Positions 29,319 to 37,965 of a DNA stretch of 47,709 bases are shown piece by piece. The notes beneath the pieces are model-generated. The model was not told the DNA's origin and did not search any database. It worked only from the letters and a program-made list of their open reading frames with translations. The stretch spans positions 1-47,709 of the forward strand of contig NZRL01000157.1 in NCBI GenBank assembly GCA_002696205.1. Direction: 5' to 3'. The position numbers and the translations under genes are program-made. The DNA comes from Rhodospirillaceae bacterium. Its GTDB lineage: Bacteria > Pseudomonadota > Alphaproteobacteria > Rhodospirillales > Casp-alpha2. The number at the start of each line of letters is the position of its first letter. The first letter of the stretch is position 1.

Positions 29319-31561
29319 CAGGGCACCAGATAAATCGGCGACGACCAGATGACATGGCCGTCTTCCAGGGTGATACGGACGTACAGCGCGTCATCGCGGT
29401 CCGGCGACAAGGGAATGCGGCGTTCCAGGCGAAGCCGCGTATGGGGGTTTTCTTCCGGCAGGCGGTAGACCCGGACCCGGCGGCCCAGGCCGCCCGCTTC
29501 CAGACAGGTATCTTCGCGGCCGATGTCCTGCACGGCCAGGGTTTCCTTGACCAGCGGCGTATCGATGGCAAGCCATCCCATGACCATATCGTCCAGCCAG
29601 GCGTCGAAGCCGATGAAGCCGCCGGTGGTCAGGGACGTCCATTCGACGCGCTGGGGGCTGACCAGATCGAGTTTCTTTTCAATGTTGTACCAGTTGATCG
29701 GCTCGATCCGGGTGAAGGCGTTGCCGGAAAGCTCGGCCGAGCCGTCCCAGATCGTCTCGCGGCCCCGGCCCCGGTACTCCGATCCTTCCCAGATCACCCG
29801 GATGCGCCGGCCCATGTCTTCCTTTTCCGACGGCCGCCAGGTTTCCAGATGCCGCAGACCGTTGCGGATGTCGATCCGCTCGATCGGGGCCGCGGCGTGG
29901 ATATCGATCTCGAACAGGGCTTCTTCCGCGTCCGTGCGCAGGATATCGCCCATCACGGCCTCGCTCACCCGTTCGTCGGGCGGACCACCCAGGGCCGGGT
30001 CGTCGTCATACCGGTCGGCGGGCCGGTCCAAGGTCACCTTGGTCGTCAACACCGCGCGGCAGCCGGTGGTGCAGTAGTGATGACGGAGGCGCAGCGCCTT
30101 CATCAAATCCGTGCGCGTCAGGTCATCGGCGAACAAACAGGTCAGCCCGCCGTAGGCGCCGAACCGCGTGGCCCCCGGATGGGACGCGCCGGGCCGCCCC
30201 TTATGCCCGTCGGACGTCGCCAGAATGCCCGTGCGATAGCCCATTTCGAAAGCGTCCTCGACCAGCCATTCGAAGGTGCCCCAGGCGGAATGGACCTCGA
30301 CCGAGCGTTCCTTGTCGCGGTCGTGACCGCGCCGGATATCGGCATAACGCCCGCCGACATGGGCGAAGACCATGACGTCCTCGTCGGCCAATTTGTCGAA
30401 CAGGTCTTCGACGCTGTTGGCGTCCTGCACGACGTCGGACCGATCCTCGACCAGGGCGTGGGAGGAGCGGTAGATCGGCCGCCCTTCCTCGGCATAGAGA
30501 ATATTGCGGTCGCCGCCCAGGCAGGTATTGGCCGACCATTCGTAACCGGGGATGACGACGAAGCGGGAATCTTGCGTGAACTCCCGGCTGAGGGTATTCA
30601 ACTCGGCCCAGAAATCGGACGTGATCTGGAAATCGTTTCCTTGGTGCACCGTCGCGTCCAGGAAGGCCCTATCGCGGGCGAAGGCGAAATAATCGCGCGC
30701 GTTGTTGGTGCCGATGGTTTCCTGGGACTGGCCGTGCAGGTCGGCCCAGAAGCTGACCCCCGACCGTTTGGGCAGCACGCGCAGCGGATTGGAACTTGCC
30801 GTGACGTTGCCCGCAAGGTCGATCAGGTCGATGCGCAGGTCGCCTTCCTCCATCGCACGCAAGCCGTCCAACTGCACCGACGCCTGACCGGGGTAGAACG
30901 AGATTTCCTCGGGCAGGTTCTCGACCGGCCGGGTGGAGACCAGGCGGAAGGTATCCTCGCATTTGGTCGAGGGGTTGCCCCATTTATCCTCGCCCTTGAG
31001 GCCCAGAAGAAAGGTCTCGCCGACGCGCTTCAAGGTCGGGATGATGGCCTTGTAGAGGACCGGCGGACCCGGTTCGATGACGATGGACGGCGTGTCGGGC
31101 AGTTCCACGTAATCGTAGGTCGCGAAGGCGTCGACCAGGGTGCGAAACTGGAATTCCTTTTCCTGGAAGGTCTGCATGCGCACGCCGGGGCCGCCGAAGC
31201 GGCGATCCCCGATGCGAATGACGATGCGGTCGCCCTCGCTGAGGAAGCCGCGCACGACCTTGATATAAAGGGTCTTGTCCCAGGGCCGGAAATTGCGTTT
31301 CAGGTCGTACTCCATATGGAGCACCGCCCCGTTGGATGCCTGGGCCGAGACGTAATTGGGGCCTTCGGGATCGTCCATCTGCAACCGCCCCAGGTCCGAC
31401 GCGAACCGGTGGACGATCTTGAGCGATCCGGAATCGTCGATCCCGAACTTACCCGCCGTATAGACGATGAAGAAGGACTGGTAGCTGCCGGCCTCCACCG
31501 GACCCAAGGGCGCGATGGCGACGGAGCCCATTTCCTCCGGCATGTAGGTCGAAAGCGGCAT
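29318..31561 (-). CDS. DUF3604 (PHP-like) domain protein
   Basis: A 747-residue protein of the DUF3604 family, whose central part resembles PHP metallohydrolases. Marks are SFWADLHGQSQETIG near 285 (PHP-like DLHxQ), FVVIPGYEWSANTCLGGDRN, VMVFAHVGGRYAD, SVEVHSAWGTFEW and LATSDGHKGRPGASHPG, which supply His, Asp and Glu ligands for a metal centre. The N-terminal 270 residues look beta-rich. No signal peptide is seen. The frame starts with GTG 31579; ATG 31561 is preferred because GGGGGA lies upstream at a usable distance. Family function is not established. It sits between a threonate-dehydrogenase-like gene and a coupled VOC gene, suggesting catabolism of a small organic acid. Confidence 0.85.
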   Translation of the reverse strand: MPLSTYMPEEMGSVAIAPLGPVEAGSYQSFFIVYTAGKFGIDDSGSLKIVHRFASDLGRLQMDDPEGPNYVSAQASNGAVLHMEYDLKRNFRPWDKTLYIKVVRGFLSEGDRIVIRIGDRRFGGPGVRMQTFQEKEFQFRTLVDAFATYDYVELPDTPSIVIEPGPPVLYKAIIPTLKRVGETFLLGLKGEDKWGNPSTKCEDTFRLVSTRPVENLPEEISFYPGQASVQLDGLRAMEEGDLRIDLIDLAGNVTASSNPLRVLPKRSGVSFWADLHGQSQETIGTNNARDYFAFARDRAFLDATVHQGNDFQITSDFWAELNTLSREFTQDSRFVVIPGYEWSANTCLGGDRNILYAEEGRPIYRSSHALVEDRSDVVQDANSVEDLFDKLADEDVMVFAHVGGRYADIRRGHDRDKERSVEVHSAWGTFEWLVEDAFEMGYRTGILATSDGHKGRPGASHPGATRFGAYGGLTCLFADDLTRTDLMKALRLRHHYCTTGCRAVLTTKVTLDRPADRYDDDPALGGPPDERVSEAVMGDILRTDAEEALFEIDIHAAAPIERIDIRNGLRHLETWRPSEKEDMGRRIRVIWEGSEYRGRGRETIWDGSAELSGNAFTRIEPINWYNIEKKLDLVSPQRVEWTSLTTGGFIGFDAWLDDMVMGWLAIDTPLVKETLAVQDIGREDTCLEAGGLGRRVRVYRLPEENPHTRLRLERRIPLSPDRDDALYVRITLEDGHVIWSSPIYLVP

Positions 31562-31688
31562 GCCTTCGTATTCCCCCACTTGGACCGATGACCCCGGCCC
31601 GGTTCAACACTTCGGATTGTTATAATATAGGGCCCGGACGGCAGGAAGAGGATTGCCCCATCGGCCATGGCCCGTGCCGCGCCGTGGC

Positions 31689-32597
31689 CTAGGTGTCCTC
31701 GTCACCGGGCAGCGTGAAGCCGCCATCGCGTTGATAAACCTTGATGACCGAAGCGTCGTCGGCGCGGCCCAGGCCCATGTCCTTGGCCTCCCGGAAACGC
31801 TCAAACGCGGTCTGTGAAATCGGCAGGGGGAAGTCCAGGCGTTCGCCCTGGGCCAAGACGATGCCCAGGTCCTTGATGAAAATATCGACGGCGCTTTTCG
31901 GGCTGTAATCGTTTTCCAAAACATGCGGCACCCGGTTTTCGAACATCCAGGAATTTCCCGCCGACGCCGTGATAACCTTGAACACCGTGTCGGCGTCCAG
32001 CCCGCTCTTGATGGCCAGGGCCATGGCCTCCATGGCCGATGCGATATGCACCCCGGCGAGCAGTTGATTGACCATCTTCATGGTTGATCCCGGGCCGGGC
32101 GAGTCGCCCAGTGCGAACACCGTTTCCGCCGCCGCATCCAGAAGTGGGCGCGCCTTGTCGAAGGCCGCTTGCGCGCCCGACGCCATGACCGAGAGCTTGC
32201 CCGCCGCCGCCTTGACCGGACCGCCGGAGATCGGCGCGTCGAGGTAGAGCCCACCGGCCGCCTCGACCTCGGCCGCCAGGGACTGGGCCGCGTCGGGCGG
32301 CATGGTGGCACAGCCCAGAACGACTGAACCGGGCGCCAATGATGCCAACACGCCATCCGGCCCCCGCAGGACAGAGGCGACCTGATCCGCATTGACGACG
32401 ACGATGGCGACGGCGTCGGCATCCTTCGCCGCTTCCCGTGGCGTGCCCGCCGCCCGGCCGCCGGCCTGGGCAAAGGCGTTTCGCGCGTCTTCGGAAATGT
32501 CACAACCGGCGGTGTCGATCCCCGCCGCCACCAGGGACGAGGCCATGCCCATACCCATGGCGCCGAGGCCGATCACCGCCGCGCGGTAAGCCGTCAT
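31689..32597 (-). CDS. ltnD: L-threonate/3-hydroxyisobutyrate dehydrogenase family enzyme
   Basis: A 302-residue NAD(P)-dependent beta-hydroxyacid dehydrogenase. The Rossmann motif VIGLGAMGMGMASSL is at residues 8-22, the substrate motif DAPISGGPVKAAAGKL near 120, the catalytic lysine in GSTMKMVNQLLAGVHIA near 170 and a C-terminal FIKDLGIVLAQ. MVNQLLAGVHIA and the overall style are nearest to L-threonate dehydrogenase (LtnD), though the other four-carbon-acid genes (ltnK, otnC, otnI) are not nearby. The symbol is therefore tentative; 3-hydroxyisobutyrate or tartronate semialdehyde reductase activity is possible. It is upstream of the DUF3604 gene with 127 bases between, so a separate promoter is possible. 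Confidence 0.8.
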   Translation of the reverse strand: MTAYRAAVIGLGAMGMGMASSLVAAGIDTAGCDISEDARNAFAQAGGRAAGTPREAAKDADAVAIVVVNADQVASVLRGPDGVLASLAPGSVVLGCATMPPDAAQSLAAEVEAAGGLYLDAPISGGPVKAAAGKLSVMASGAQAAFDKARPLLDAAAETVFALGDSPGPGSTMKMVNQLLAGVHIASAMEAMALAIKSGLDADTVFKVITASAGNSWMFENRVPHVLENDYSPKSAVDIFIKDLGIVLAQGERLDFPLPISQTAFERFREAKDMGLGRADDASVIKVYQRDGGFTLPGDEDT

Positions 32598-32652
32598 GTC
32601 TGGATGTTCCTAAGCGGTCGCTTGTTCTTGTCGTTGTTCGGTTGGCGGAGAA

Positions 32653-33381
32653 TCAGAGCGCGTCGAGCGCGCCCTTGATCCGGGTGATCGTATCCTTGAG
32701 GCCTTGCATCATGTTGTCGGCGTCTTTTTCCAACGCCGCCAATTCCTTTTTACCGGCGGCGATCTTCGCCACCAGTTTCTCGCGTTCGGCGTTCAGCTTA
32801 TCCAGCGCCGCCTGGGCGTCGGCTTGCTTCTGCGCCGCCTCGGATGCCGCTTCCAACGCCGCCTTGGTCTCGGTGTAGAGACCGGACAGTTTGGATTCCA
32901 GTTCCTGGGCTTCCGTGCGGCGTTTTTCGATATCGGCGTTTGTCGCGGCCAGTTCCTGTTTCGCCGTTTCCACCGCCTGGGCGATGTCCTGGCTTTCCTT
33001 CATGAACTGATCCTGCGCGGCCTTCATGGCGGCCCGTTCGTCGGCGACCTGAGCGCGCAGGCGGGTCATGTCGTCCTGCGCCTGACCGACGTCGGACCGG
33101 TAATCGACGGCGGCGACCACGGCCAGGCCGGCAATCACGAACAGGCCCAGGGCGACCCGTTTCCACGCCGCCGCGGAACCGTCCATGCCCAAAAAGGCTT
33201 TGCGTTTCGCCTTGTCCCCGGCGCCGCCGGCGGCCGCTTTGCCGTCGGTCTTGGCATCGGGCTTCGGCGCGGCTTTGGCGTCGGCCTTCGTATCGGATTG
33301 GGCCGAAGCGGCGGGCTTTGCATCCGGCTTGGCGCCGGCGGCCGGCTTCGGCGGAGTGGGTTTGGGTGTTTCGTCGCTCAT
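32653..33381 (-). CDS. Membrane-anchored coiled-coil protein
   Basis: A 242-residue protein in three parts: a low-complexity Lys/Ala/Pro/Asp region (residues 1-60, repeats such as KPDAKPAA and KADAKAAPK), one transmembrane segment (RVALGLFVIAGLAVVAAVDY, about 75-94) and a long coiled coil (about 98-235, full of Ala, Glu, Lys and Gln heptads). No enzyme motif is present. Such proteins usually act as spacers or organisers at the inner membrane. It lies 55 bases upstream of the threonate-dehydrogenase-like gene on the same strand and is divergent from the enolase-superfamily operon. Part of its pattern is compositional, so family matches would be unreliable. Confidence 0.7.
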   Translation of the reverse strand: MSDETPKPTPPKPAAGAKPDAKPAASAQSDTKADAKAAPKPDAKTDGKAAAGGAGDKAKRKAFLGMDGSAAAWKRVALGLFVIAGLAVVAAVDYRSDVGQAQDDMTRLRAQVADERAAMKAAQDQFMKESQDIAQAVETAKQELAATNADIEKRRTEAQELESKLSGLYTETKAALEAASEAAQKQADAQAALDKLNAEREKLVAKIAAGKKELAALEKDADNMMQGLKDTITRIKGALDAL

Positions 33382-33617
33382 GGGTTCCGATCCTTAATAC
33401 ATTCTGTTTGGGGGCCTCTCCCGCCCTTACCCTCTGTCCCTATTATAGAGGAGACGGGCCCGAGAACCAGGGGGCCATGCTGCGACCGCACATCGAACAT
33501 GACTGGCGGAGAGGCCTGAAACCGTTATGATACCGCCCGAAATTCCTCCGCCGCCGGGCCGGTTTCGGCACGAATTCCCAAGCGGCGAACCTCTCCTACT
33601 TATCAGCGGCAGATGTC

Positions 33618-34703
33618 ATGAATGTTTCCGAAATCACCCTGCGGCGCCTCAACCTGCCCTTGAAAATTCCCTACAAGCTGGCCTTCGGGCCGGTCACGGC
33701 CTTCGACACCATTCTGGTGACGGTCACCGGCGACGGCGGCGAGGAAGGCTTCGGCGAGGCGACGATCCTGACCGGCTATACCCCGGAAACGGTCGACGGC
33801 GCCTGGGCCAAAGCCCGGGAATTGGCGGCCGCCCTGAAGGGCATGGAGGCCGCCACGGCCAAGGCCGAAGCGCTCAAGCATCACAAGGCGGCGCCCTTCA
33901 CCGTGACGTCGCTGGTCACCGCCATCGAAATGGCCGAAGGCAGCCCGTTTCTCGAGATCACCCGGGAAACGCCGGTGCCGTTGCTGGCGATCCTCAGCGC
34001 CTCCGACGAGGCCGGCATCGCCCGGGAAATGGAACAACATCGGGCCGCCGGCTACGGCACGGTCAAGGTCAAGGTCGGCTTCGAATGGGAATCCGATGCC
34101 GAGCGCCTGAAATTCATCCAGGATCAGGTCACGGCCATGGGCCCCGCTGCCCCCGGCCTGCGGATCGACGGCAACCAGGGCTATTCCCTGGACGACGCCC
34201 TGGCCTTCACCCGTATTCTGGCCCCCGACCATATCGAATTGTTCGAACAGCCCTGCCACATGGATGATTGGGACGCCGCCAAAGCGGTTTCCGAGATTTC
34301 CCCCGTGCCGATGATGCTGGACGAAAGCATTTACGGCCCGGCCGAAATCGAACGCGCGGCGGAGACCGGATCGGCACGCTTCGTGAAATTGAAATTGATG
34401 AAGGCCGGCAGCCTGGAAAACCTGGCGGCGCAGTTGGAAAGGATTCGGGAACTGGGGATGGAACCCGTTCTCGGCAACGGCGTCGCCGCCGATCCGGGCT
34501 GTTGGATGGAGTCCTGCATCGCGCGCACGCATATCACCAACGCGGGCGAACAGAACGGCTTCCTCAAACCGCACAGCGGCCTGTTCGCCGACCCCATTCG
34601 GGTCGAGCGGGGGGCGATGATCCTGACGCCGGGCCGCCCGGCCCTGATCGGTGATGCGGACCTGGACGCGCTTTCGGCGGAAACGCTTCGGGTCGCCGCC
34701 TGA
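33618..34703 (+). CDS. Enolase-superfamily (MLE-like) enzyme
   Basis: A 361-residue enzyme of the muconate-lactonising subgroup. The catalytic frame is complete: GTVKVKVGF (K150, K152), LRIDGNQGY (D184, N186), ELFEQP (E210), MMLDESIYG (D235, E236) and FVKLKLMKAG (K257, K259). Lysines on both sides of the active site fit racemases/epimerases, cycloisomerases and dehydratases of this subgroup. The C-terminal NGVAADPGCWMESCIAR should shape specificity. It is the first gene of a plus-strand operon with three transporters; the next start is three bases after its stop. Specific substrate, such as a dipeptide, a lactone or a hydroxyproline-like acid, cannot be chosen. Confidence 0.88.
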   Translation: MNVSEITLRRLNLPLKIPYKLAFGPVTAFDTILVTVTGDGGEEGFGEATILTGYTPETVDGAWAKARELAAALKGMEAATAKAEALKHHKAAPFTVTSLVTAIEMAEGSPFLEITRETPVPLLAILSASDEAGIAREMEQHRAAGYGTVKVKVGFEWESDAERLKFIQDQVTAMGPAAPGLRIDGNQGYSLDDALAFTRILAPDHIELFEQPCHMDDWDAAKAVSEISPVPMMLDESIYGPAEIERAAETGSARFVKLKLMKAGSLENLAAQLERIRELGMEPVLGNGVAADPGCWMESCIARTHITNAGEQNGFLKPHSGLFADPIRVERGAMILTPGRPALIGDADLDALSAETLRVAA

Positions 34704-34706
34704 CCC

Positions 34707-35483
34707 ATGGACCGGCTTTCCGAACTACTCGGCTATCCGCCGGAAACGCTCGCGCTCATTTCGCTTTGTATCGTCATGGGCGGTATCGCCAAAGGCATCG
34801 CCGGGGTCGGCCTGCCGATCGTGACGCTGTCGATCATCCTGACGGCGGGCCTGATGGAACCGCGCGACGCGCTGGCCGCCCTGGTCCTGCCGATCCTGGT
34901 CACCAACCTGTGGCAGGCCGTGCGCGCGGGCGATCTGATGACGCCGTTGAAGCGCCATTACCCGATGATCATCACACTGCTGATCTTTCTCTATGTCGGC
35001 TCGCTTCTGCTGGCGGCGCTGGACACGCAGATTCTGTTCGCCGTGCTGGGCGCCTGTCTCGCCGCGTTCTCGGCCATGAGCCTGTGGAAGCCGCGGTTGG
35101 AGCCCCTGAGGCCGGAAACGGAGCGCTGGGCCGGGCCGCTGGCCGGAACGATCGGCGGGCTGCTGGGCGGAATTTCGACGGTCTGGGGCCCGCCCATGAG
35201 CATCTATCTCGTCATGCTGCATCTGAAAAAGGACGAATGGGTGCGCACGGTCGGGCTGATCTGGTTTTCCGGGACGATCCCGCTGACCACGTTCTATTGG
35301 GCCAACGGCGTGCTGCATCCGGGCAATATCTGGATCACCGCCGCCGCCTGCGTGCCGGTCATGATCGGCATTCTGATCGGCGAACAGGTCCGAAAATTCA
35401 TCGACGAGGACCTGTTCCGCAAGATCCTGCTGATCGTCCTGTTCCTGTCGGGCCTGAACCTGATCCGCCGGGCGATTTTCTGA
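34707..35483 (+). CDS. TauE/SafE-family permease
   Basis: A 258-residue membrane protein of the TauE/SafE (DUF81) family, with about eight transmembrane helices and the family glycine-rich start IVMGGIAKGIAGVGLPIVTL and the repeat GGLLGGISTVWGPPMSIYL. Family members export sulfite, sulfoacetate or other organic anions. It starts three bases after the enolase-superfamily gene, so it more probably moves that enzyme's substrate or product than sulfite from the taurine pathway 15 kb away. Confidence 0.87.
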   Translation: MDRLSELLGYPPETLALISLCIVMGGIAKGIAGVGLPIVTLSIILTAGLMEPRDALAALVLPILVTNLWQAVRAGDLMTPLKRHYPMIITLLIFLYVGSLLLAALDTQILFAVLGACLAAFSAMSLWKPRLEPLRPETERWAGPLAGTIGGLLGGISTVWGPPMSIYLVMLHLKKDEWVRTVGLIWFSGTIPLTTFYWANGVLHPGNIWITAAACVPVMIGILIGEQVRKFIDEDLFRKILLIVLFLSGLNLIRRAIF

Positions 35484-35546
35484 TAGCCTTCCGAACGACC
35501 GCCGGGGGATGATGCCCGGCGCGCGATCCGGACGAGGGGGCCTGCC

Positions 35547-36476
35547 GTGCTGAATATTCTGTGGTCGATCCTGCCGATCTTCGTGCTGATCGTGTTGGGC
35601 AACGTCTTGCGCCGGGGCGGCATTCCGTCGATCGAATTCTGGAACCTGAACGACAAGCTCGTCTATTGGGTGCTGTTTCCGTCGCTGCTGTTCTTCAAGA
35701 CCTCGACGACGGAACTGGCCGGCGGCTTTCTGGGCCCCTTGGCGGCGGCGATCCTGACCGGACTGGCCGCCGCCCTGATCGTATCGCTGGGCCTTGGGCT
35801 GGCGTTCGGATTTTCCCGGCCGCAGGCGACCAGCATTCTGCAGGGGGCCGCCCGCCACAACACCTTCCTCGCCCTCGCCATTTCCGAACGGCTGTTCGGG
35901 TTGGAGGGGCTCGCCGTCGCCGCGCTCTGCACGGCGGTTCTGATCCCGCCGACCAACGTCCTGGTGATCAGCCTGATGAACATCCTGTTGCGCCACGGCG
36001 GGCCCGGCGGCCTATGGGCCCCGGTGGCGCGGGACCTCGCGCGCAATCCGCTGATCCTTTCGGTCGGGCTGGGCATTGGCGTCAATTTCGCCGACGTCGG
36101 CCAGATCCCCGTCATCCACGACGCGACGGAAATGCTCGGCCGGGCGGCCCTGCCCATCGTGCTGTTGGCGGTCGGCGCCAATATCCGCATCAACGAGATG
36201 AAGGCCTCACTCTCGCCCATCGCCCTCGCCACGGCGGTCAAGTTCGTGGTCTTCCCCGCCGCCGTCTGGGGGATGTGTTTCACCTTGGGCATCACCGGCG
36301 TCACGGCCTATGTGCTGACCGTCTTCGCGGTCATGCCGATGCCGCCGTCGTCGTTCACCATCGCGCGGGAAATGGGCGGCGACGCGCCACTCGCCGCCAG
36401 CATGGTGTCGCTGCAAACGCTGCTCAGCCTGCTGACCGTTCCCGTCAGTCTGGTGATCGCACAGAACCTGTTTTAA
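35547..36476 (+). CDS. AEC-family transporter
   Basis: A 309-residue auxin efflux carrier (AEC) family membrane protein with about ten transmembrane helices in two five-helix repeats. The start ILWSILPIFVLIVLGNVLRR is typical, as are QGAARHNTFLALAI and the C-terminal PSSFTIAREMGGD. Known bacterial relatives move malate, malonate and other organic acids. It follows the TauE/SafE gene by 63 bases and the NSS gene follows it by 33. Confidence 0.87.
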   Translation: MLNILWSILPIFVLIVLGNVLRRGGIPSIEFWNLNDKLVYWVLFPSLLFFKTSTTELAGGFLGPLAAAILTGLAAALIVSLGLGLAFGFSRPQATSILQGAARHNTFLALAISERLFGLEGLAVAALCTAVLIPPTNVLVISLMNILLRHGGPGGLWAPVARDLARNPLILSVGLGIGVNFADVGQIPVIHDATEMLGRAALPIVLLAVGANIRINEMKASLSPIALATAVKFVVFPAAVWGMCFTLGITGVTAYVLTVFAVMPMPPSSFTIAREMGGDAPLAASMVSLQTLLSLLTVPVSLVIAQNLF

Positions 36477-36509
36477 GACTCCGACAAAGACTAGGGAGAG
36501 ACGACAGCC

Positions 36510-37838
36510 ATGGGACCCCGCGATCATTTCGCCACGCGTTTGGGCTTCATCCTGGCGGCAGCCGGATCGGCCGTCGGGCTGGGCAATATCTGGAAATTTC
36601 CCTTCATGGCCGGACAGAACGGCGGCGGCGCCTTTCTGATCATCTACCTCGCCTTCGTGCTCACGATCGGCTTTTCCGTGATGCTGGCCGAATTCACCAT
36701 CGGCCGCGCCGGCCAGCGTAATCCGGTCGGCGCCTTCCGCGCGCTGAAGGGCGGCGCCTGGCCCGCCGTCGGGGGGCTCGGCGTGGTCGCCGGCTTCGTC
36801 ATTCTGTCTTTCTATTCCGTGGTCGGCGGCTGGACCCTGGCCTACGCCATCAAGGCGGCGACGGGGGCGTTGGCGTCCAACGATCCGGAGACCTTGGGCG
36901 CGGCCTTCGGCGCCTTCATTTCGGAACCCGAGGGCGTGATCGGATTTCACACGCTGTTCATGGTACTGACCGGCGGCATCATCGCCGGCGGGGTGCGGGG
37001 CGGGATCGAACGGGCGTCGCGCATTCTGATGCCGGTGCTGGTCGTGCTGGTGATCGTCCTGGCCGGCCGGGCGGTGACGCTGGAAGGTGCTGCCAAGGGC
37101 ATCGACTTCTTCCTCACTCCCGACTTTTCAAAAGTCACCTGGGGCACGGTCAACGCCGCCCTGGGGCAGGCGTTCTTCTCCCTGTCGCTCGGCATGGGGG
37201 CGATGCTGACCTATGCCAGCTATCTGGACAAGCAGGTGAACCTGCCGAAAACGGCGGCCCAGGTCACGATACTGGACACGACCTTCGCCGTGATCGCCGG
37301 GTTCATGGTCCTGCCCGCCGTGTTCGCCTTCGGCTTCGATCCGGCGGCCGGCCCGGGCCTGACCTTCATCACCCTGCCCGCCGTATTCGCCCAGATGCCG
37401 GCGGGCCAGGTCTTCGCCTTCCTGTTCTTCGCCCTTCTGGCCATCGCGGCGCTGACCTCGGCCGTGTCGATCATGGAGCCCGTGGTTGCCTACCTGATCG
37501 ACGAGCGGCGCATGCCCCGGCGGTGGGCGGCGTTGCTGTCCGGCGTCATGATCTGGGCGCTCGGCGTGCCCTCGGCCCTGTCGCTGGGCCCGTGGAAGGA
37601 CATGACCATCGGCGGCAAGGGCTTCCTGGACGCCATGGACTACCTGGCCTCCAACATCATGCTGCCGACCGGCGGCGTGCTGATTGCCCTGTTCGTCGGC
37701 TGGTCGATTTCCGCCCGCGCCCAGGAAGAAGCACAATCGGACGGCAGCCATCCCTTCCCGCTTATTCGCGTCTGGATCTTCATCTGCCGCTTCGTCGCCC
37801 CGGCGGCCGTTGCCTGGGTGTTGATCAGCGGTCTGTAA
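36510..37838 (+). CDS. Neurotransmitter:sodium symporter (NSS) family protein
   Basis: A 442-residue LeuT-fold symporter with about eleven to twelve helices. The sodium/substrate site of helix 1 is plain: AAAGSAVGLGNIWKFPFMAGQNGGGAF. Read in parts, GSAVGLGNIWKFP and NGGGAF match the family signature. Helix 6 lies in the FFSLSLGMGAMLTYASYL region, and SAVSIMEPVVAYL marks helix 8. Substrates are amino acids or related amines taken up with sodium, which suits a marine or brackish habitat. The gene has GGGAGAG upstream and is last in the enolase-superfamily operon. Confidence 0.92.
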   Translation: MGPRDHFATRLGFILAAAGSAVGLGNIWKFPFMAGQNGGGAFLIIYLAFVLTIGFSVMLAEFTIGRAGQRNPVGAFRALKGGAWPAVGGLGVVAGFVILSFYSVVGGWTLAYAIKAATGALASNDPETLGAAFGAFISEPEGVIGFHTLFMVLTGGIIAGGVRGGIERASRILMPVLVVLVIVLAGRAVTLEGAAKGIDFFLTPDFSKVTWGTVNAALGQAFFSLSLGMGAMLTYASYLDKQVNLPKTAAQVTILDTTFAVIAGFMVLPAVFAFGFDPAAGPGLTFITLPAVFAQMPAGQVFAFLFFALLAIAALTSAVSIMEPVVAYLIDERRMPRRWAALLSGVMIWALGVPSALSLGPWKDMTIGGKGFLDAMDYLASNIMLPTGGVLIALFVGWSISARAQEEAQSDGSHPFPLIRVWIFICRFVAPAAVAWVLISGL

Positions 37839-37918
37839 CACCGGGCCGGACCTCCCCGCGCCTTGCGGTCGGAAATCCGCCGAGCTTTGACTTGCATCAA
37901 GGCGTCATCGGGATTAGT

Positions 37919-37933
37919 TGATAATCATTCTCA
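37919..37933. promoter_or_regulatory. Fur box upstream of the di-haem peroxidase
   Basis: TGATAAT-C-ATTCTCA matches the 7-1-7 Fur consensus (TGATAAT-N-ATTATCA) at 13 of 14 arm positions. It ends 32 bases before the peroxidase start, in an AT-rich patch suited to the promoter. Iron-dependent repression by Fur, or binding by a related Fur-family protein, is expected. Confidence 0.65.
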
Positions 37934-37965
37934 ATATTAGTTTCTGATTCCCGTCGCGAGGCCCC

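Noticed and set aside
29354-31591. A 745-codon open frame on the plus strand opposite the DUF3604 gene
   Set aside because: It mirrors the DUF3604 gene, has an Arg/Gly/Ala/Asp-rich composition with no family motif, and arises because high GC at third positions removes stop codons on the opposite strand.
33318-33420. Lys/Ala/Pro-rich N-terminus of the coiled-coil protein as a TonB- or histone-like domain
   Set aside because: The composition is low complexity with only loose repeats, and neither a TonB C-terminal domain nor histone H1-like AAKK repeats over the full length are present.
34707-35483. TauE/SafE permease considered as the sulfite exporter of the taurine pathway
   Set aside because: It begins three bases after an enolase-superfamily gene in a separate operon 15 kb away; the family also exports other anions.
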